A stretch of 64,000 nucleotides of DNA from Paenibacillus silviterrae (lineage in GTDB: Bacteria > Bacillota > Bacilli > Paenibacillales > NBRC-103111), in contig NZ_JASKUT010000002.1 of the NCBI RefSeq assembly GCF_030167925.1, positions 1-64,000 of the forward strand, written 5' to 3'. Under the pieces are notes generated by a model. It was not told where the DNA came from. It worked only from the letters and a program-made list of their open reading frames with translations, and made no database searches. Numbering within the stretch: position 1 is the first letter of the stretch; every line of letters begins with the position of its first letter. The translations under genes were made by a program, and so were the position numbers. Of this stretch, positions 1-9,184 are shown one piece after another.

Positions 1-597
1 GTGGAAGGTCACTGGGCTGAGAAATCACTCCAAACGCTGGTGGAGTATCAACTTCTGAAGCTGGATGCGGAAGGCAATGTCGATCCGAGCGGTACTGTTC
101 GCACAGGGGAATTTATGACCATGATGGCGCAGGCGCTCTCCCCCTACTTTGAGTCGATGTATGCTGTTGGCAACCCCAGAGACGCCAAGCTGGACGAAAA
201 GCTGCAAAAGAGCCCTTATGCGGGGGCGATCAGCTATTTCCTCGAACAAAGACTGTTGAAGCGGGAGGAGCTTACCGCGGGATTCGATCCCGACGGTCTG
301 CTTACGCGGGAAGCCTTAGCGGGATGGTTGACACGCCTTACCGGCTATGAGAAGCTTTCCGCACACTTGACGTCCGATTCATCGGTAATGAGCCTTAAGG
401 ACTATGAGAACATCGCTGATCCGGGCTCCGTTGCCGTCGCTTTTAAGCTCGGTTTGATGAATGCGGCTGAGGAAACATTCCGACCGAAGGATACGATTAC
501 ACGGGCGGAGGTGGCGGAGGTCATGATGCGGCTCGTTTACCTGCAGGGGAAGACGGATAAGCCTATCGGCAGCGGTCCCGTGAACGGCTGGAGATAG
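1..597 (+). CDS. S-layer homology (SLH) domain protein, C-terminal part
   Basis: The reading frame is open at the window edge and begins inside an SLH motif (VEGHWAEKSL), so this is the C-terminal part of a larger gene and the GTG at position 1 is not taken as its start. Three SLH-like modules fill the visible 198 residues, at roughly 1-46, 70-116 and 135-185; the last has the typical RPKDTITRAEVAEVMMRL pattern. SLH modules bind secondary cell-wall polymer and hold proteins on the surface. The gene converges on another SLH gene and they share a terminator. What the missing N-terminal part does cannot be told. Confidence 0.85.
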   Translation: MEGHWAEKSLQTLVEYQLLKLDAEGNVDPSGTVRTGEFMTMMAQALSPYFESMYAVGNPRDAKLDEKLQKSPYAGAISYFLEQRLLKREELTAGFDPDGLLTREALAGWLTRLTGYEKLSAHLTSDSSVMSLKDYENIADPGSVAVAFKLGLMNAAEETFRPKDTITRAEVAEVMMRLVYLQGKTDKPIGSGPVNGWR

Positions 598-600
598 GAG

Positions 601-630
601 AAGAACCGTTCGGATCACCGAACGGTTCTT
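601..630. terminator. bidirectional rho-independent terminator
   Basis: A perfect 13-bp stem (601-613 with 618-630) closes a 4-nt loop between two convergent SLH genes. Both strands end in short T-rich tails. Confidence 0.8.
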
Positions 631-646
631 CTGTGTTCGCACCCCA

Positions 647-1900
647 TTAATGGGATTTCTCCACAATGGAGAACGTGAGTGCCTTGCCGGCCCCATCCAA
701 CCGCGTTTCCACGGAATATCCGCCAATTTCGACAGTTGTGGTATCCAGCGTTCCGTTCTGCTCCACTGTACGATAGGCTTCCAGGAGAGCTTGACGGAAC
801 AGCTCCGCGTTATAGCCGAAGATGTGATTCGTGAACATACGGATCGGCTCTTCATTGCGTGCCCAAGTGTCGTTACCCACCTTCAGCGTCACGCCGTAGG
901 TTTTATAGGCCGGCTCAAGCCATAGGGCGGCCTCCTCATAACCGCTGAGCACTCCGGCTGTACCGCCTAGGGCGATCGCCTTGCCCTTGTCCTCTTTATC
1001 TTTATAAAGGCGGGCAAAGGTTTCCACCAAATCGTAATTCGTTCCGCGCAGCTTGGCGGCTTCCTGCATCACATCATAGGCATCGAGCATATGGCGGGAC
1101 GGAAAAAGCACCGGCTTGTAGCTGCCGTCCTTCGCCGGAACAACCCTGGACAGCTCAGGCATGGAAGGGCTGTTCCTCTGAAGCGGAACCCGTTTCTCTT
1201 TGGCTGTAATACGATCCAGCATGGTAAGCGCCTCCGCGCGGGTAACCGTTCGTCCTACGCCAAAAAAGCCGTTCGGGTAGCCATCCATAATCCCTTTGAC
1301 ATAGGCTTCCGCAATAAAACGCTGCTCCCGGGAGGAAGCGCTGAGCAAATCCCCGAAGCCTGAAGCATAAGCCATGCTAAAGCCTTCATCTTCAACGTAC
1401 TCCAGCTGCCGCAAAGTATAATAGATGATTTCTGCCGCATTCTCCCGCTTCAGCGGAGCCTTCACATCGGGAAATCGAGCCTTACTGAGGAAGCTAAGGT
1501 CGCTGGCAAGGTCGATATAAGGCTTGGCCCAATAGCCTACCGGACTTGCTTTAAAGGTGAAATTGCGGTAATCCTGGGCAAGAATATCCCGGTTCTCGGG
1601 ACTTAATGCCTGGAGGAAGTCCTTCTTCCAGCTCCGCTCTCCATTCTGGTGCTGATTGGAATAGGAGAGCAGCAGCATTTTAATATACTGATCGATCTGA
1701 ATCGGCTCATCCGGTCGGAAGGTTCCGTCGGGATAGCCGTCGAGAATTCCTTGCTCCGCTAAATGTTTAATGCTTGCCTCCGCCCAATGCCCTTGCACAT
1801 CGGTGAAGGAAACCGCCGCGGCAGCCTGTCCTGTACCCGGCCCGGCGATCGAACCAGCGAGCAGCGCAGTAATGATCCCGGTAATTATCGTTCTTTTCAT
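647..1900 (-). CDS. Secreted SLH domain surface protein
   Basis: A 417-residue protein starting at MKRTIITGIITALLAG; a GGGAGG ribosome site lies just upstream of this ATG, so the 18-residue longer frame is not used. The first 29 residues form a Sec signal peptide ending in an Ala-rich cleavage region. SLH modules lie at about 30-78 (FTDVQGHWAE, DGYPDGTFRP), 118-165 and 190-232 (DGYPNGFFGVGRTVTRAEA). The remaining 185 residues match no family I recognise. The order of signal peptide, SLH, then unknown domain suggests wall anchoring by its N-terminal half. It may be paralogous to the neighbouring SLH gene. Confidence 0.85.
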   Translation of the reverse strand: MKRTIITGIITALLAGSIAGPGTGQAAAAVSFTDVQGHWAEASIKHLAEQGILDGYPDGTFRPDEPIQIDQYIKMLLLSYSNQHQNGERSWKKDFLQALSPENRDILAQDYRNFTFKASPVGYWAKPYIDLASDLSFLSKARFPDVKAPLKRENAAEIIYYTLRQLEYVEDEGFSMAYASGFGDLLSASSREQRFIAEAYVKGIMDGYPNGFFGVGRTVTRAEALTMLDRITAKEKRVPLQRNSPSMPELSRVVPAKDGSYKPVLFPSRHMLDAYDVMQEAAKLRGTNYDLVETFARLYKDKEDKGKAIALGGTAGVLSGYEEAALWLEPAYKTYGVTLKVGNDTWARNEEPIRMFTNHIFGYNAELFRQALLEAYRTVEQNGTLDTTTVEIGGYSVETRLDGAGKALTFSIVEKSH

Positions 1901-2122
1901 AGGTGACCTCCCATACGCCTGTCGATGACGTCGATATTTGTCCGTTATGACCATTATTTATCAAAACATATCGAACCCTCGTTTGAGTATTGTCCGAAAT
2001 ACCCAAATCGCCTGATAGCTTCGACCTAATTATTCCGTACCCTGGTGCAAGGTCAGACCTAGTGCAACAATTCTTTTCGCATTACGTATATAGTAGTAAC
2101 ATAGGCAGGGAGGCGGATCCGC

Positions 2123-2482
2123 ATGTTCATGAGAGGACGTGTCAAGCCGAGCAAGGGAGCCTCATTATTGGGGATGATCGTAGGCGCCGGTTTTGTTATC
2201 TTTGGAGTGACGAGCGTGATTCCAAGTGCACCCGGATTCTTCGGTATTCTGTGGGTTTTGGTGGCACTCGGGATTACCATTACGAACGGGGTTAATTTCT
2301 TCACAGGCCGCGGGGTATCACAGTGGGAGGTAGATGTGGAGCCCATGCCGCGCGTGGACTCAACACAGGGGCCGGATTTTGAAGCGAGGCTGCGGAAGCT
2401 GGAGAGATTGCGGCAGGACCGGCTGATTACCGAGGAGGAGTATCTTAAGAAAAGGTCGGAAATTCTCAAGGATCAATGGTAA
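2123..2482 (+). CDS. Small membrane protein with SHOCT-like C-terminus
   Basis: A 119-residue protein. GGGAGG 10 nt upstream supports the start. Two hydrophobic segments (about 14-34 and 38-58) predict a small integral membrane protein. Residues 88-118 (RKLERLRQDRLITEEEYLKKR) match the short C-terminal SHOCT pattern of a charged helix, ITEEEF-like core and KK. SHOCT tails occur on many bacterial membrane proteins and are thought to act in oligomerisation; the specific role here is unknown. It stands alone and is followed by its own terminator. Confidence 0.75.
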   Translation: MFMRGRVKPSKGASLLGMIVGAGFVIFGVTSVIPSAPGFFGILWVLVALGITITNGVNFFTGRGVSQWEVDVEPMPRVDSTQGPDFEARLRKLERLRQDRLITEEEYLKKRSEILKDQW

Positions 2483-2490
2483 CATATCGA

Positions 2491-2543
2491 AAAGCTCCGA
2501 GTGAACGGACGGGCTCAAGGCCAACCTTCTCACTTGGAGCTTT
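2491..2543. terminator. bidirectional terminator
   Basis: A 14-bp stem with one G-T pair (2491-2504 with 2530-2543) and a 25-nt loop is followed by TCTCTTTT. It lies between the SHOCT protein and a convergent membrane-protein gene. Confidence 0.65.
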
Positions 2544-2553
2544 CTCTTTTGCC

Positions 2554-3330
2554 TCAATACTGTCTTCGGGTACTATGATAATCCTCCATAAAGGCGAGCT
2601 GCAGTCCGGCCATCGTAAGGTCATACGCAACCAGTAACACAAAGAAGAGGAACGGCATCCACATCGCATTAATCAGCAGCCCGGCCACGACATTGATCAC
2701 AAGTGCTACCGCGACCAGCGGCAGGGTGTAGGAGGTACGGCGGCGAAACGCTTCAAGCGAACGGGGGAAGGCTTCCCCTATAGAGCAATCCTCAACCACC
2801 AGAGTGAATTCGAGATAAAGAAAAACAATCCTTACGCTGATAAAAATGAGCATGAACAGGATGACGCCGGGCATTCCCATAACACCGGTGAAAATGCCCC
2901 CGACCAGAAACAACAAGGCCATTACGAGAAGGTTTAATAGGAAGAAGCGTCCGAAAAAGTGCCTCCCATAGGCGGCAAACCGTTCCAAAGATAGCCCGCT
3001 CCCACCGGCCGCATCATGGAGCAGCCCGATATAACCGCCCTGCAGGAAGGCCTGTACCGTGAGAAATGCCGCGAGCAGCAGCAGTACACCGAGCATACTG
3101 CCCGCATGAATACCGCTGCCTACCTGAACCGATCCGAGCATGAACGTCTGCTCCGTCACGGCGGCGATCGAGGGTAAGCCCATCTGCAGAGTGAGCTTGA
3201 ACGTAACATGTGGATTTCCGTGAAAGCCCCGCAGCAGCATACCCAGCAAGACGGATATGCCGTCCACTGTCAAGGGAATCAGCGCAAGCAGCGGAAACAT
3301 CGGCAGCCTGCGGTAAGCATCGAGTAACAT
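2554..3330 (-). CDS. Polytopic membrane protein of unknown function
   Basis: 258 residues with about six hydrophobic segments spread over the whole length and short charged loops; no catalytic motif was seen. An excellent ribosome site (AAGGAGGAG) precedes the ATG. The layout resembles glycerophosphoryl-diester-phosphodiesterase-type or DUF-type membrane domains of Bacilli, but I cannot assign a family. It is transcribed in the same direction as the coiled-coil and cold-shock genes upstream. Confidence 0.7.
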   Translation of the reverse strand: MLLDAYRRLPMFPLLALIPLTVDGISVLLGMLLRGFHGNPHVTFKLTLQMGLPSIAAVTEQTFMLGSVQVGSGIHAGSMLGVLLLLAAFLTVQAFLQGGYIGLLHDAAGGSGLSLERFAAYGRHFFGRFFLLNLLVMALLFLVGGIFTGVMGMPGVILFMLIFISVRIVFLYLEFTLVVEDCSIGEAFPRSLEAFRRRTSYTLPLVAVALVINVVAGLLINAMWMPFLFFVLLVAYDLTMAGLQLAFMEDYHSTRRQY

Positions 3331-3412
3331 AGAAGCTCCTCCTTCTTAGGTATCGCTCCTTTCTATACGTGGAAGAACTTGGAATAGTTGCGGCCCGATC
3401 GTATATTTCTCC

Positions 3413-3751
3413 TTAATCCAACGCTCTGTCCGCAATAATCTCATAGGTCGAGATAAAATGATGAGGATGCGTCAGCTTGTTGATGGCAAGAGAAGGCAAT
3501 GAGCCCTCCACGCCATACTCCCGCATCAGATCGGACAGCCTCTGCTCTTCAAGGGAGAGCTCCTGCAGCCTCTTCTTGAAATCCGCAAGTGCATTGAAAT
3601 AGGCTGTCTTCGCCGCCTCCATTTCCTTCAGCAGCTTCTGCAGCTCCGACGAGTTCGCCTCCGCAAGATACGCATGGTACTCCGTAACGGCTGCCGCGAT
3701 CGAGGCCTTAGCGCTTTCCTCCGAGCGTTGATCGATGTTTGGTGTAAACAT
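3413..3751 (-). CDS. Hypothetical coiled-coil protein
   Basis: 112 residues, mostly charged helix: residues 14-75 (AEANSSELQKLLKEMEAAKT, then KKRLQELSLEEQRLSDL) read as one long coiled coil. No signal peptide or membrane segment is present. The start 15 nt downstream of the cold-shock gene suggests co-transcription. Family not recognised. Confidence 0.65.
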   Translation of the reverse strand: MFTPNIDQRSEESAKASIAAAVTEYHAYLAEANSSELQKLLKEMEAAKTAYFNALADFKKRLQELSLEEQRLSDLMREYGVEGSLPSLAINKLTHPHHFISTYEIIADRALD

Positions 3752-3766
3752 GCTTCATCCTCCTGT

Positions 3767-4120
3767 TTAAGCGTTAATAAGCTCGACCTCCACAGCGGAG
3801 AGCTTACCGCTTTTTCTAGTTACCGGCACGAAGGCCACACGGTCTCCGCGCCGCAGCCGTTCAATTCCCGAACGCTGTAATTCTATAATATGAACGAACA
3901 CGTCCGAACCTTCCTGTAATCCGTCCGGCTTGAGAAATCCAAAGCCCCGGTCCTGGTTCCAGCGGATGACGGTCCCCGTTACTTTGGCCGCTGACTTCGA
4001 TTCCGGCTTGCGCATTATATGAAATCTTGGACTTCTGGCGATCGACGGACCGAGCCAAGTGATTTCGTCCCCCGTCCCGGCTCCGCCGCTCCAGACATTG
4101 GATTCTACAAATTTACTCAT
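3767..4120 (-). CDS. Cold-shock domain protein with N-terminal extension
   Basis: 117 residues. A cold-shock OB-fold covers about 47-115, with RNP-1-like RGFGFLK and RNP-2-like DVFVHI, both hallmarks of single-stranded nucleic-acid binding. Ordinary Csp proteins are about 66 residues; here a 45-residue N-terminal extension precedes the domain, and the core is followed by the family-typical tail VAFVPVTRKSGKLSAVEV. The ribosome site GGGAGGG supports this start. Likely a cytoplasmic RNA-binding protein. Confidence 0.85.
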   Translation of the reverse strand: MSKFVESNVWSGGAGTGDEITWLGPSIARSPRFHIMRKPESKSAAKVTGTVIRWNQDRGFGFLKPDGLQEGSDVFVHIIELQRSGIERLRRGDRVAFVPVTRKSGKLSAVEVELINA

Positions 4121-4267
4121 CGCAATCCCTCCCTGTTGTTGTGTTACTATTTACCCTGCTCCACTCCTTTTGCGGCTTGTCCTCGAAAAAATATTTTCAG
4201 AAGATGACAGGATTTGGTATAGTAGCCTAAGCAGCTATCGGACATTAATGAGTAGGAGTAAATAGAA

Positions 4268-5017
4268 ATGAACGAACGGGAATATCAACATTTTTACGAC
4301 CGGATGGGTGCATTGGGCGGTTGGGATTTCAGCAAAGTGAAATGTAAGTCCGAAGGGGAGGGAGCAGACCTTTTTCATGAGGTCGCTAAGCGGTGCACGA
4401 ATTCCGACCTGCTTCTGGACATAGGTACCGGTGGCGGTGAAGCATTGTTATCCATTGCCGATGCGGTTCTGTTAACCGTTGGAATCGATAATTCCGAGGG
4501 TATGATGAAAGCCGCACACGCTAATGCGGAGGCCTCCGGGAAAACCAATGTTCGAATGATGCTAATGGATACTGCCGACATCCGGTTTCCCGATAGCTTT
4601 TTTAATGTGGTGTCTTGCCGCCACGCCCCGTTTCACGCTCAAGAGGTAGCAAGGGTTCTCGCCAAGGACGGCCTATTCCTTACACAGCAGGTAAGCGAGG
4701 GAGATAAGCTTAACCTCAAACAGGCCTTCCGAAGGGGACAGTCCTTCGGTACTCCGGACGGGACACTCAAGCATCAATATATAACAGAATTAAGGGAAGC
4801 GGGATTCACGGATATTCAATCCTTTGAATATGATTCGCAAGAGTATTACGAAACCTTCGAAGATCTCCTTTTCGTGTTGAAGCATACTCCGATCATCCCG
4901 GGCTTTGGGGAAGAGGAACAGGACTATTTGCTATTGGACCATTTTATTGCTAAGAACACGACAAGTAAGGGAATAAAGACGAATTCCAAACGTTTCGCGA
5001 TCATAGCAAGAAAATGA
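4268..5017 (+). CDS. Class I SAM-dependent methyltransferase
   Basis: 249 residues. Motif I LLDIGTGGGEALL (about 46-58) is the SAM-binding glycine loop, followed by GIDNSEGMM (motif II) and FFNVVSCRHAPFH (motif IV). It resembles the UbiE/Methyltransf_11 group; the substrate cannot be read from sequence. AGGAG upstream supports the ATG. It is monocistronic, between the divergent cold-shock gene and the ABC exporter pair. Confidence 0.85.
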   Translation: MNEREYQHFYDRMGALGGWDFSKVKCKSEGEGADLFHEVAKRCTNSDLLLDIGTGGGEALLSIADAVLLTVGIDNSEGMMKAAHANAEASGKTNVRMMLMDTADIRFPDSFFNVVSCRHAPFHAQEVARVLAKDGLFLTQQVSEGDKLNLKQAFRRGQSFGTPDGTLKHQYITELREAGFTDIQSFEYDSQEYYETFEDLLFVLKHTPIIPGFGEEEQDYLLLDHFIAKNTTSKGIKTNSKRFAIIARK

Positions 5018-5193
5018 ATGGGGCTGCCGCAATGACAAGCGGCAGCTTTCTCAAATTCTGGACTATGACAGATGTACATGTGGCGATTTAATCCATGTAT
5101 TGAAATAAAATCATCCATTTCAACCATTAACTTCCGTATGCTATTCTGGTGATTGATGGAGAATCTTGCTTGAACAATAGGAAGTCGAAAGGG

Positions 5194-6999
5194 ATGAGCT
5201 GCTTGGAACAAGCGCCAAGGGCACGAATGCGGAAAACCCGGGATGAACGGGACCCTTCGAAGAACGGAATGTATTATTTCAAAATTTACATGTGGCTGCT
5301 GAGCTATCTCAAGCCTTACAAATGGCAAATGCTTCTGTTTATTCTATGCGGACTATTGATATCGCTTTCACAGATGAGCATTTTTCGCGTCCTGCAGCAT
5401 ATTATTGACGATATTGTCATGGCCGGCAATACCGCGAAATTTCAAATGATCGTCGGCGTTCTCCTGCTGATCCTACTGTGCATGTTTGCAGCCATGGCCG
5501 CTAACAACCTCCTCTCGCGGCTCATCCGGGAGAAGGCGTCACGCGATCTGCAGTTCGATTGCATCAAGCAACTACGTCGTCTTAGCTTCTCTTATTACGA
5601 AAAACACGCCGTGGGGGAAACGCTCTCCCTGCTCAACAGTGATGTCCAAGCGATTCAGATGATTTATCAAAGGCACTTCCCGAATCTGATTAACAATGCG
5701 CTCCTGCTGTTCGTAGCCTTCGGCTTCGTTCTGCATTTGAACGCTGCGCTTACGTTCGTAACCTTGCCTTGTTTTCTGCTTTACTACTTGGCGGGACCTT
5801 ACTTGACCAAGAAAACCTCGTTCTGGGGAAAAATCGCCAGAGACCGCAGAACGGAGTGGAACCGCAAAATTTACGAAAGCATTACCGGACTTACGGAATT
5901 GCGGGCTTACCGAAGCGAGGCCTGGGATCTTGAGCGGTTCGAGCTGAAACACGAGAGCTACAACGAAAGCCAAAGGAAGCAATTTATTTTCCGCGGACTT
6001 CGAGCGTTGGCCCGTCAGCTGTCGTCGTTTGCGGGCATGATGGTCATGTTTATTTACGGCGCGTATTTGAACCGAATCGGCGCTCTGTCTGTCGGTGAAT
6101 TCGTGGCCTTCACGATGTACTATCAAATGCTGAACCGGCAATCCACACAGCTGGTTTCCATATTTATGGATCAAAGCCTGCTGCTGCACCAGGGGGAGAA
6201 GCTTAAGGATTTTATGGGATTGAAGCCGGAAGTGACGGAGGCGGATCATCCCAAGGTACTGCCGAGCATTAGAGGCGGCATAAGCTTTCGCGGCGTACGG
6301 TTCGGGTATGGCGGGCAGCCTATTTTGACAAGCTTTACATTGGATGTTAAGGCGGGAGAAAGGGTGGCGCTGGTCGGCACAAGCGGCAACGGAAAGTCAA
6401 CCATCCTAAAGCTGATTGATCGGTTTTACGATCCCCACGAAGGAGAAATTCGGCTGGACGGCGTTCCTTTAAAGCAATTGTCACTAAACCAGCTGCGTGA
6501 CGCGATCGGCATCGTGTTCCAGGAGACGTATTTATTCGGCACGACCATACGGGAAAATATTCGCTTCGGACTACCGGATGCTGCGGACGATCAGATCGTC
6601 GATGCGGCCAGGGCGGCGAACGCCCATGACTTCATTATGGAGCTTCCGAACGGATATGATACGGATGTGGGGGAGCGGGGCATCAAGCTGTCCGGCGGGC
6701 AGCGGCAGCGTATCGCGATCGCGCGTTTGTTCATCAAAAATCCGCGGATTGTACTGCTGGACGAGGCCACTTCCGCTCTGGACAACGTCAGTGAACGCGA
6801 GGTGCTGAATGCGCTGGAGCTCTTGATGAAGGGTCGAACGACGATTGCGGTCGCCCACCGGTTGTCAACGGTTCGTGATTATGACAGGATCGTTGTCGTT
6901 AAGGATGGAATGGTTGCGGAGGCCGGCAGCTACCGGGAGCTTATTGAGGGACGAGGGTGGCTCTATGAACTGGAGGAGAGCCGGCTTGCGAGCGGGTAA
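5194..6999 (+). CDS. ABC exporter half-transporter (permease-ATPase fusion), subunit 1
   Basis: About 601 residues: an N-terminal six-helix ABC membrane domain (roughly 30-330) fused to a nucleotide-binding domain with Walker A GTSGNGKST (Lys near 401), Q-loop VFQETYLFG, signature LSGGQRQR, Walker B IVLLDEAT and the switch histidine in VAHRLS. The start is uncertain: GTG 5149, ATG 5194 (preceded by AGGAAG, preferred), ATG 5227 or ATG 5269 are all in frame. It is 17 nt from a second half-transporter, so the two probably form a heterodimeric exporter for drug, lipid or peptide export. Confidence 0.9.
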   Translation: MSCLEQAPRARMRKTRDERDPSKNGMYYFKIYMWLLSYLKPYKWQMLLFILCGLLISLSQMSIFRVLQHIIDDIVMAGNTAKFQMIVGVLLLILLCMFAAMAANNLLSRLIREKASRDLQFDCIKQLRRLSFSYYEKHAVGETLSLLNSDVQAIQMIYQRHFPNLINNALLLFVAFGFVLHLNAALTFVTLPCFLLYYLAGPYLTKKTSFWGKIARDRRTEWNRKIYESITGLTELRAYRSEAWDLERFELKHESYNESQRKQFIFRGLRALARQLSSFAGMMVMFIYGAYLNRIGALSVGEFVAFTMYYQMLNRQSTQLVSIFMDQSLLLHQGEKLKDFMGLKPEVTEADHPKVLPSIRGGISFRGVRFGYGGQPILTSFTLDVKAGERVALVGTSGNGKSTILKLIDRFYDPHEGEIRLDGVPLKQLSLNQLRDAIGIVFQETYLFGTTIRENIRFGLPDAADDQIVDAARAANAHDFIMELPNGYDTDVGERGIKLSGGQRQRIAIARLFIKNPRIVLLDEATSALDNVSEREVLNALELLMKGRTTIAVAHRLSTVRDYDRIVVVKDGMVAEAGSYRELIEGRGWLYELEESRLASG

Positions 7000-7016
7000 A
7001 GGAAAGGAACGGGCGG

Positions 7017-8756
7017 ATGGAGACGATTCGATGGCTATGGGGCTACGTGAGCAAATCACGCTGGAGCATTCTGCTCAGCATGCTTGTGCTGATTCTTGCA
7101 CAGTCGGCGCAAATCATGGCCCAGGGCTCGCAAAAATTTTTGATCGACGACGTTCTCGTCGGCAAACAGTATGACCAGCTCAAATGGGTGCTGCTGTATC
7201 TCACTTTAACTTATCTAACCTCTTACGCTCTCAATTGGTGGGGCCGATACTTGACCAGGATGAACGGGCTTGTCCTGCACAGGCAGCTCGGCAGCAGCTT
7301 GATGTCCATCATCCAACGAACACCGGTCTCCTCCATCCAGAGCGGCAAAACGGCAAAATGGGTGCAATACTTCACAAGCGACATTCAAAATGCAACATCC
7401 TTTATTTCCGGAGAATTCGTCAGAGGCATTCAACAAGTCGGAGGCACACTGCTTCTCATCGCAATCATTCTTTGGAACAGTCCCGTCGTGCTGGCCATTG
7501 TGTCCGTCTTTAGCGCATTGTATATCGGGATCGGCCGCTTTTATGCTCCTATCATGCGCAGACAAGTGAAGGAGATGCAGGAAAAACGCGGAGATCTGCT
7601 TACGAAAATAGAGGAGGGCATCTCTTCGACGCGTGAGGTCATCGCCTATAACCGGATGGATTGGGAGGAGAAGACGTTCCGCAAAGCCTTCGCCGTCTTT
7701 TTCGACAAGGTGATGCAAAACGGAAAGCTGGCCAATACGCAGCTGCTCCTGAGCAATACCGTACAATGGGTCGGGAGAATGGCCGTACTTATTTTTGGCG
7801 GGTACTCGGTTATACAAGGCGATGTCTCGATCGGCATGTTCGTAATTGTGTATCAATATTCTAACCAGCTGTTCACCAACTTTCAGACGGTGTTTGATTT
7901 TTCGATGACGATGTCCGGGCAGCTTGCATACGTGGATCGGGTCAAGGAGCTTTTTGATCAGGAAAGAGTGAGCGACGGAACAAAGCTCTTGTCATCAAGA
8001 ATCGAACGCGTAGAATTCGACGAAATCACCTTCCGCTACCCGGGAAGCGATCGGGTCATCTTGAACGGACTGAATCTTTCCGTGCCTCCCGGGAGAAAAA
8101 TCGCGATCGTCGGTTCGAGCGGCAGCGGCAAATCTACGATCGCTCAGCTGATGCTCCGTTTCTTCGAGCCATCGTCCGGAATGATTCGTATTAACGGGAT
8201 TCCTTTGTCCGATATCCGTATGGACGATTGGATGGGGAAAGTGGCTGTTGTTTTCCAAGAGCCGTTCCTGCTGCCGGATACCATCCGCAACAATTTGGCG
8301 CTGGGCCGAAGCGAGGTGACGGAAGGTCAAATGATCGCCGCTTGCCGTGCCGCACAAATCCATGAGGTGATCATGTCGCTGGAGCAAGGCTACGATACGG
8401 TTATCGGTGAGCGGGGCTACACGCTATCCGGAGGCCAGCGGCAGCGTCTAGCCATAGCCAGAGCGATCATGGGCGACCCGGAAATGATGATTCTGGACGA
8501 AGCTACGTCGGCCCTGGATATGGAAACCGAGCAGCGTCTGCAGGAAAATCTGGACCGATTGAGAGAAGGGAAGACGACCTTGATTATCGCGCATCGGCTG
8601 TCCACCATCCGCAATGCCGATCTGATTCTCGTCATTCAGGCAGGACGCTTGGCGGAGCAAGGTACGCATGAGGAGCTGATGGCGGAAGGAGAAGTATACC
8701 GGAGGCTCGTTTCCACTATGAGCGATGCAGGCACTGAAAGAATGAGGAAGATATGA
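7017..8756 (+). CDS. ABC exporter half-transporter (permease-ATPase fusion), subunit 2
   Basis: 579 residues with the same layout as its upstream partner: a membrane domain (about 1-310) and an ATPase with Walker A GSSGSGKST (Lys near 372), Q-loop VFQEPFLLP, signature LSGGQRQR, Walker B MMILDEATSALD and switch region IAHRLSTI. Both active-site sets look complete, so neither subunit shows the degenerate site of some heterodimeric exporters. AAAGGAAAGG precedes the ATG. The gene ends before a terminator. Confidence 0.92.
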   Translation: METIRWLWGYVSKSRWSILLSMLVLILAQSAQIMAQGSQKFLIDDVLVGKQYDQLKWVLLYLTLTYLTSYALNWWGRYLTRMNGLVLHRQLGSSLMSIIQRTPVSSIQSGKTAKWVQYFTSDIQNATSFISGEFVRGIQQVGGTLLLIAIILWNSPVVLAIVSVFSALYIGIGRFYAPIMRRQVKEMQEKRGDLLTKIEEGISSTREVIAYNRMDWEEKTFRKAFAVFFDKVMQNGKLANTQLLLSNTVQWVGRMAVLIFGGYSVIQGDVSIGMFVIVYQYSNQLFTNFQTVFDFSMTMSGQLAYVDRVKELFDQERVSDGTKLLSSRIERVEFDEITFRYPGSDRVILNGLNLSVPPGRKIAIVGSSGSGKSTIAQLMLRFFEPSSGMIRINGIPLSDIRMDDWMGKVAVVFQEPFLLPDTIRNNLALGRSEVTEGQMIAACRAAQIHEVIMSLEQGYDTVIGERGYTLSGGQRQRLAIARAIMGDPEMMILDEATSALDMETEQRLQENLDRLREGKTTLIIAHRLSTIRNADLILVIQAGRLAEQGTHEELMAEGEVYRRLVSTMSDAGTERMRKI

Positions 8757-8815
8757 TGTGTATCCCAATGGAGAATAAATCTTTTCTCTGCTGGATCTAA
8801 GATGACCGGCGTATA

Positions 8816-8850
8816 AAAAAGCGACGAGGATTCACTCCTTGTCGCTTTTT
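8816..8850. terminator. terminator overlapping the end of a convergent small gene
   Basis: A 14-bp stem with one G-T pair (8816-8829 with 8837-8850), 7-nt loop, A-run before and T-run after, so it can work in both directions. The stop codon of the minus-strand small ORF lies in the loop. Confidence 0.75.
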
Positions 8851-8990
8851 ATTGTAAACTTTGAGATAACCTTACGAGAGGCAAGCTCTTTCAAGGCCTT
8901 TTTGAGCTGGTCAGGGGAAGGATTATTAATCCCGAGCTGTTCCTTTAGAAAGGCCAGCTCCTTCTCGTTATCTTCTTTTTTCGAATTCAT
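8832..8990 (-). CDS. Small hypothetical protein, 52 residues
   Basis: A start at MNSKKEDNEK is chosen because GAGGTG lies 7-8 nt upstream; the longer in-frame start at 9089 lacks a ribosome site. The product is highly charged and helical (KELAFLKEQL, QLKKALKELASRK), with no membrane segment. Family not recognised. Its stop codon falls within the loop of the convergent terminator, an economical arrangement that supports it being real. Confidence 0.5.
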   Translation of the reverse strand: MNSKKEDNEKELAFLKEQLGINNPSPDQLKKALKELASRKVISKFTIKSDKE

Positions 8991-9184
8991 TCGGTTCACC
9001 TCACTGCGTCTATTATTCCCACAAATGTGACTTATCACAATCTCATATTCAGATAGCCGAGGCCCCTGCATAGCAAGCGGCTTAATCATGTTGAACTCTT
9101 GCGATGGAATGGGTATATTTAGAAAAACACTCTAAACCGGGGATGCGGCTCGCTTGTCCGGATACGGGAACAGGGGTTTGTCGT

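Noticed and set aside
1..1900. Convergent SLH genes as one broken gene
   Set aside because: They are on opposite strands, each with complete SLH modules, and share an intact bidirectional terminator.
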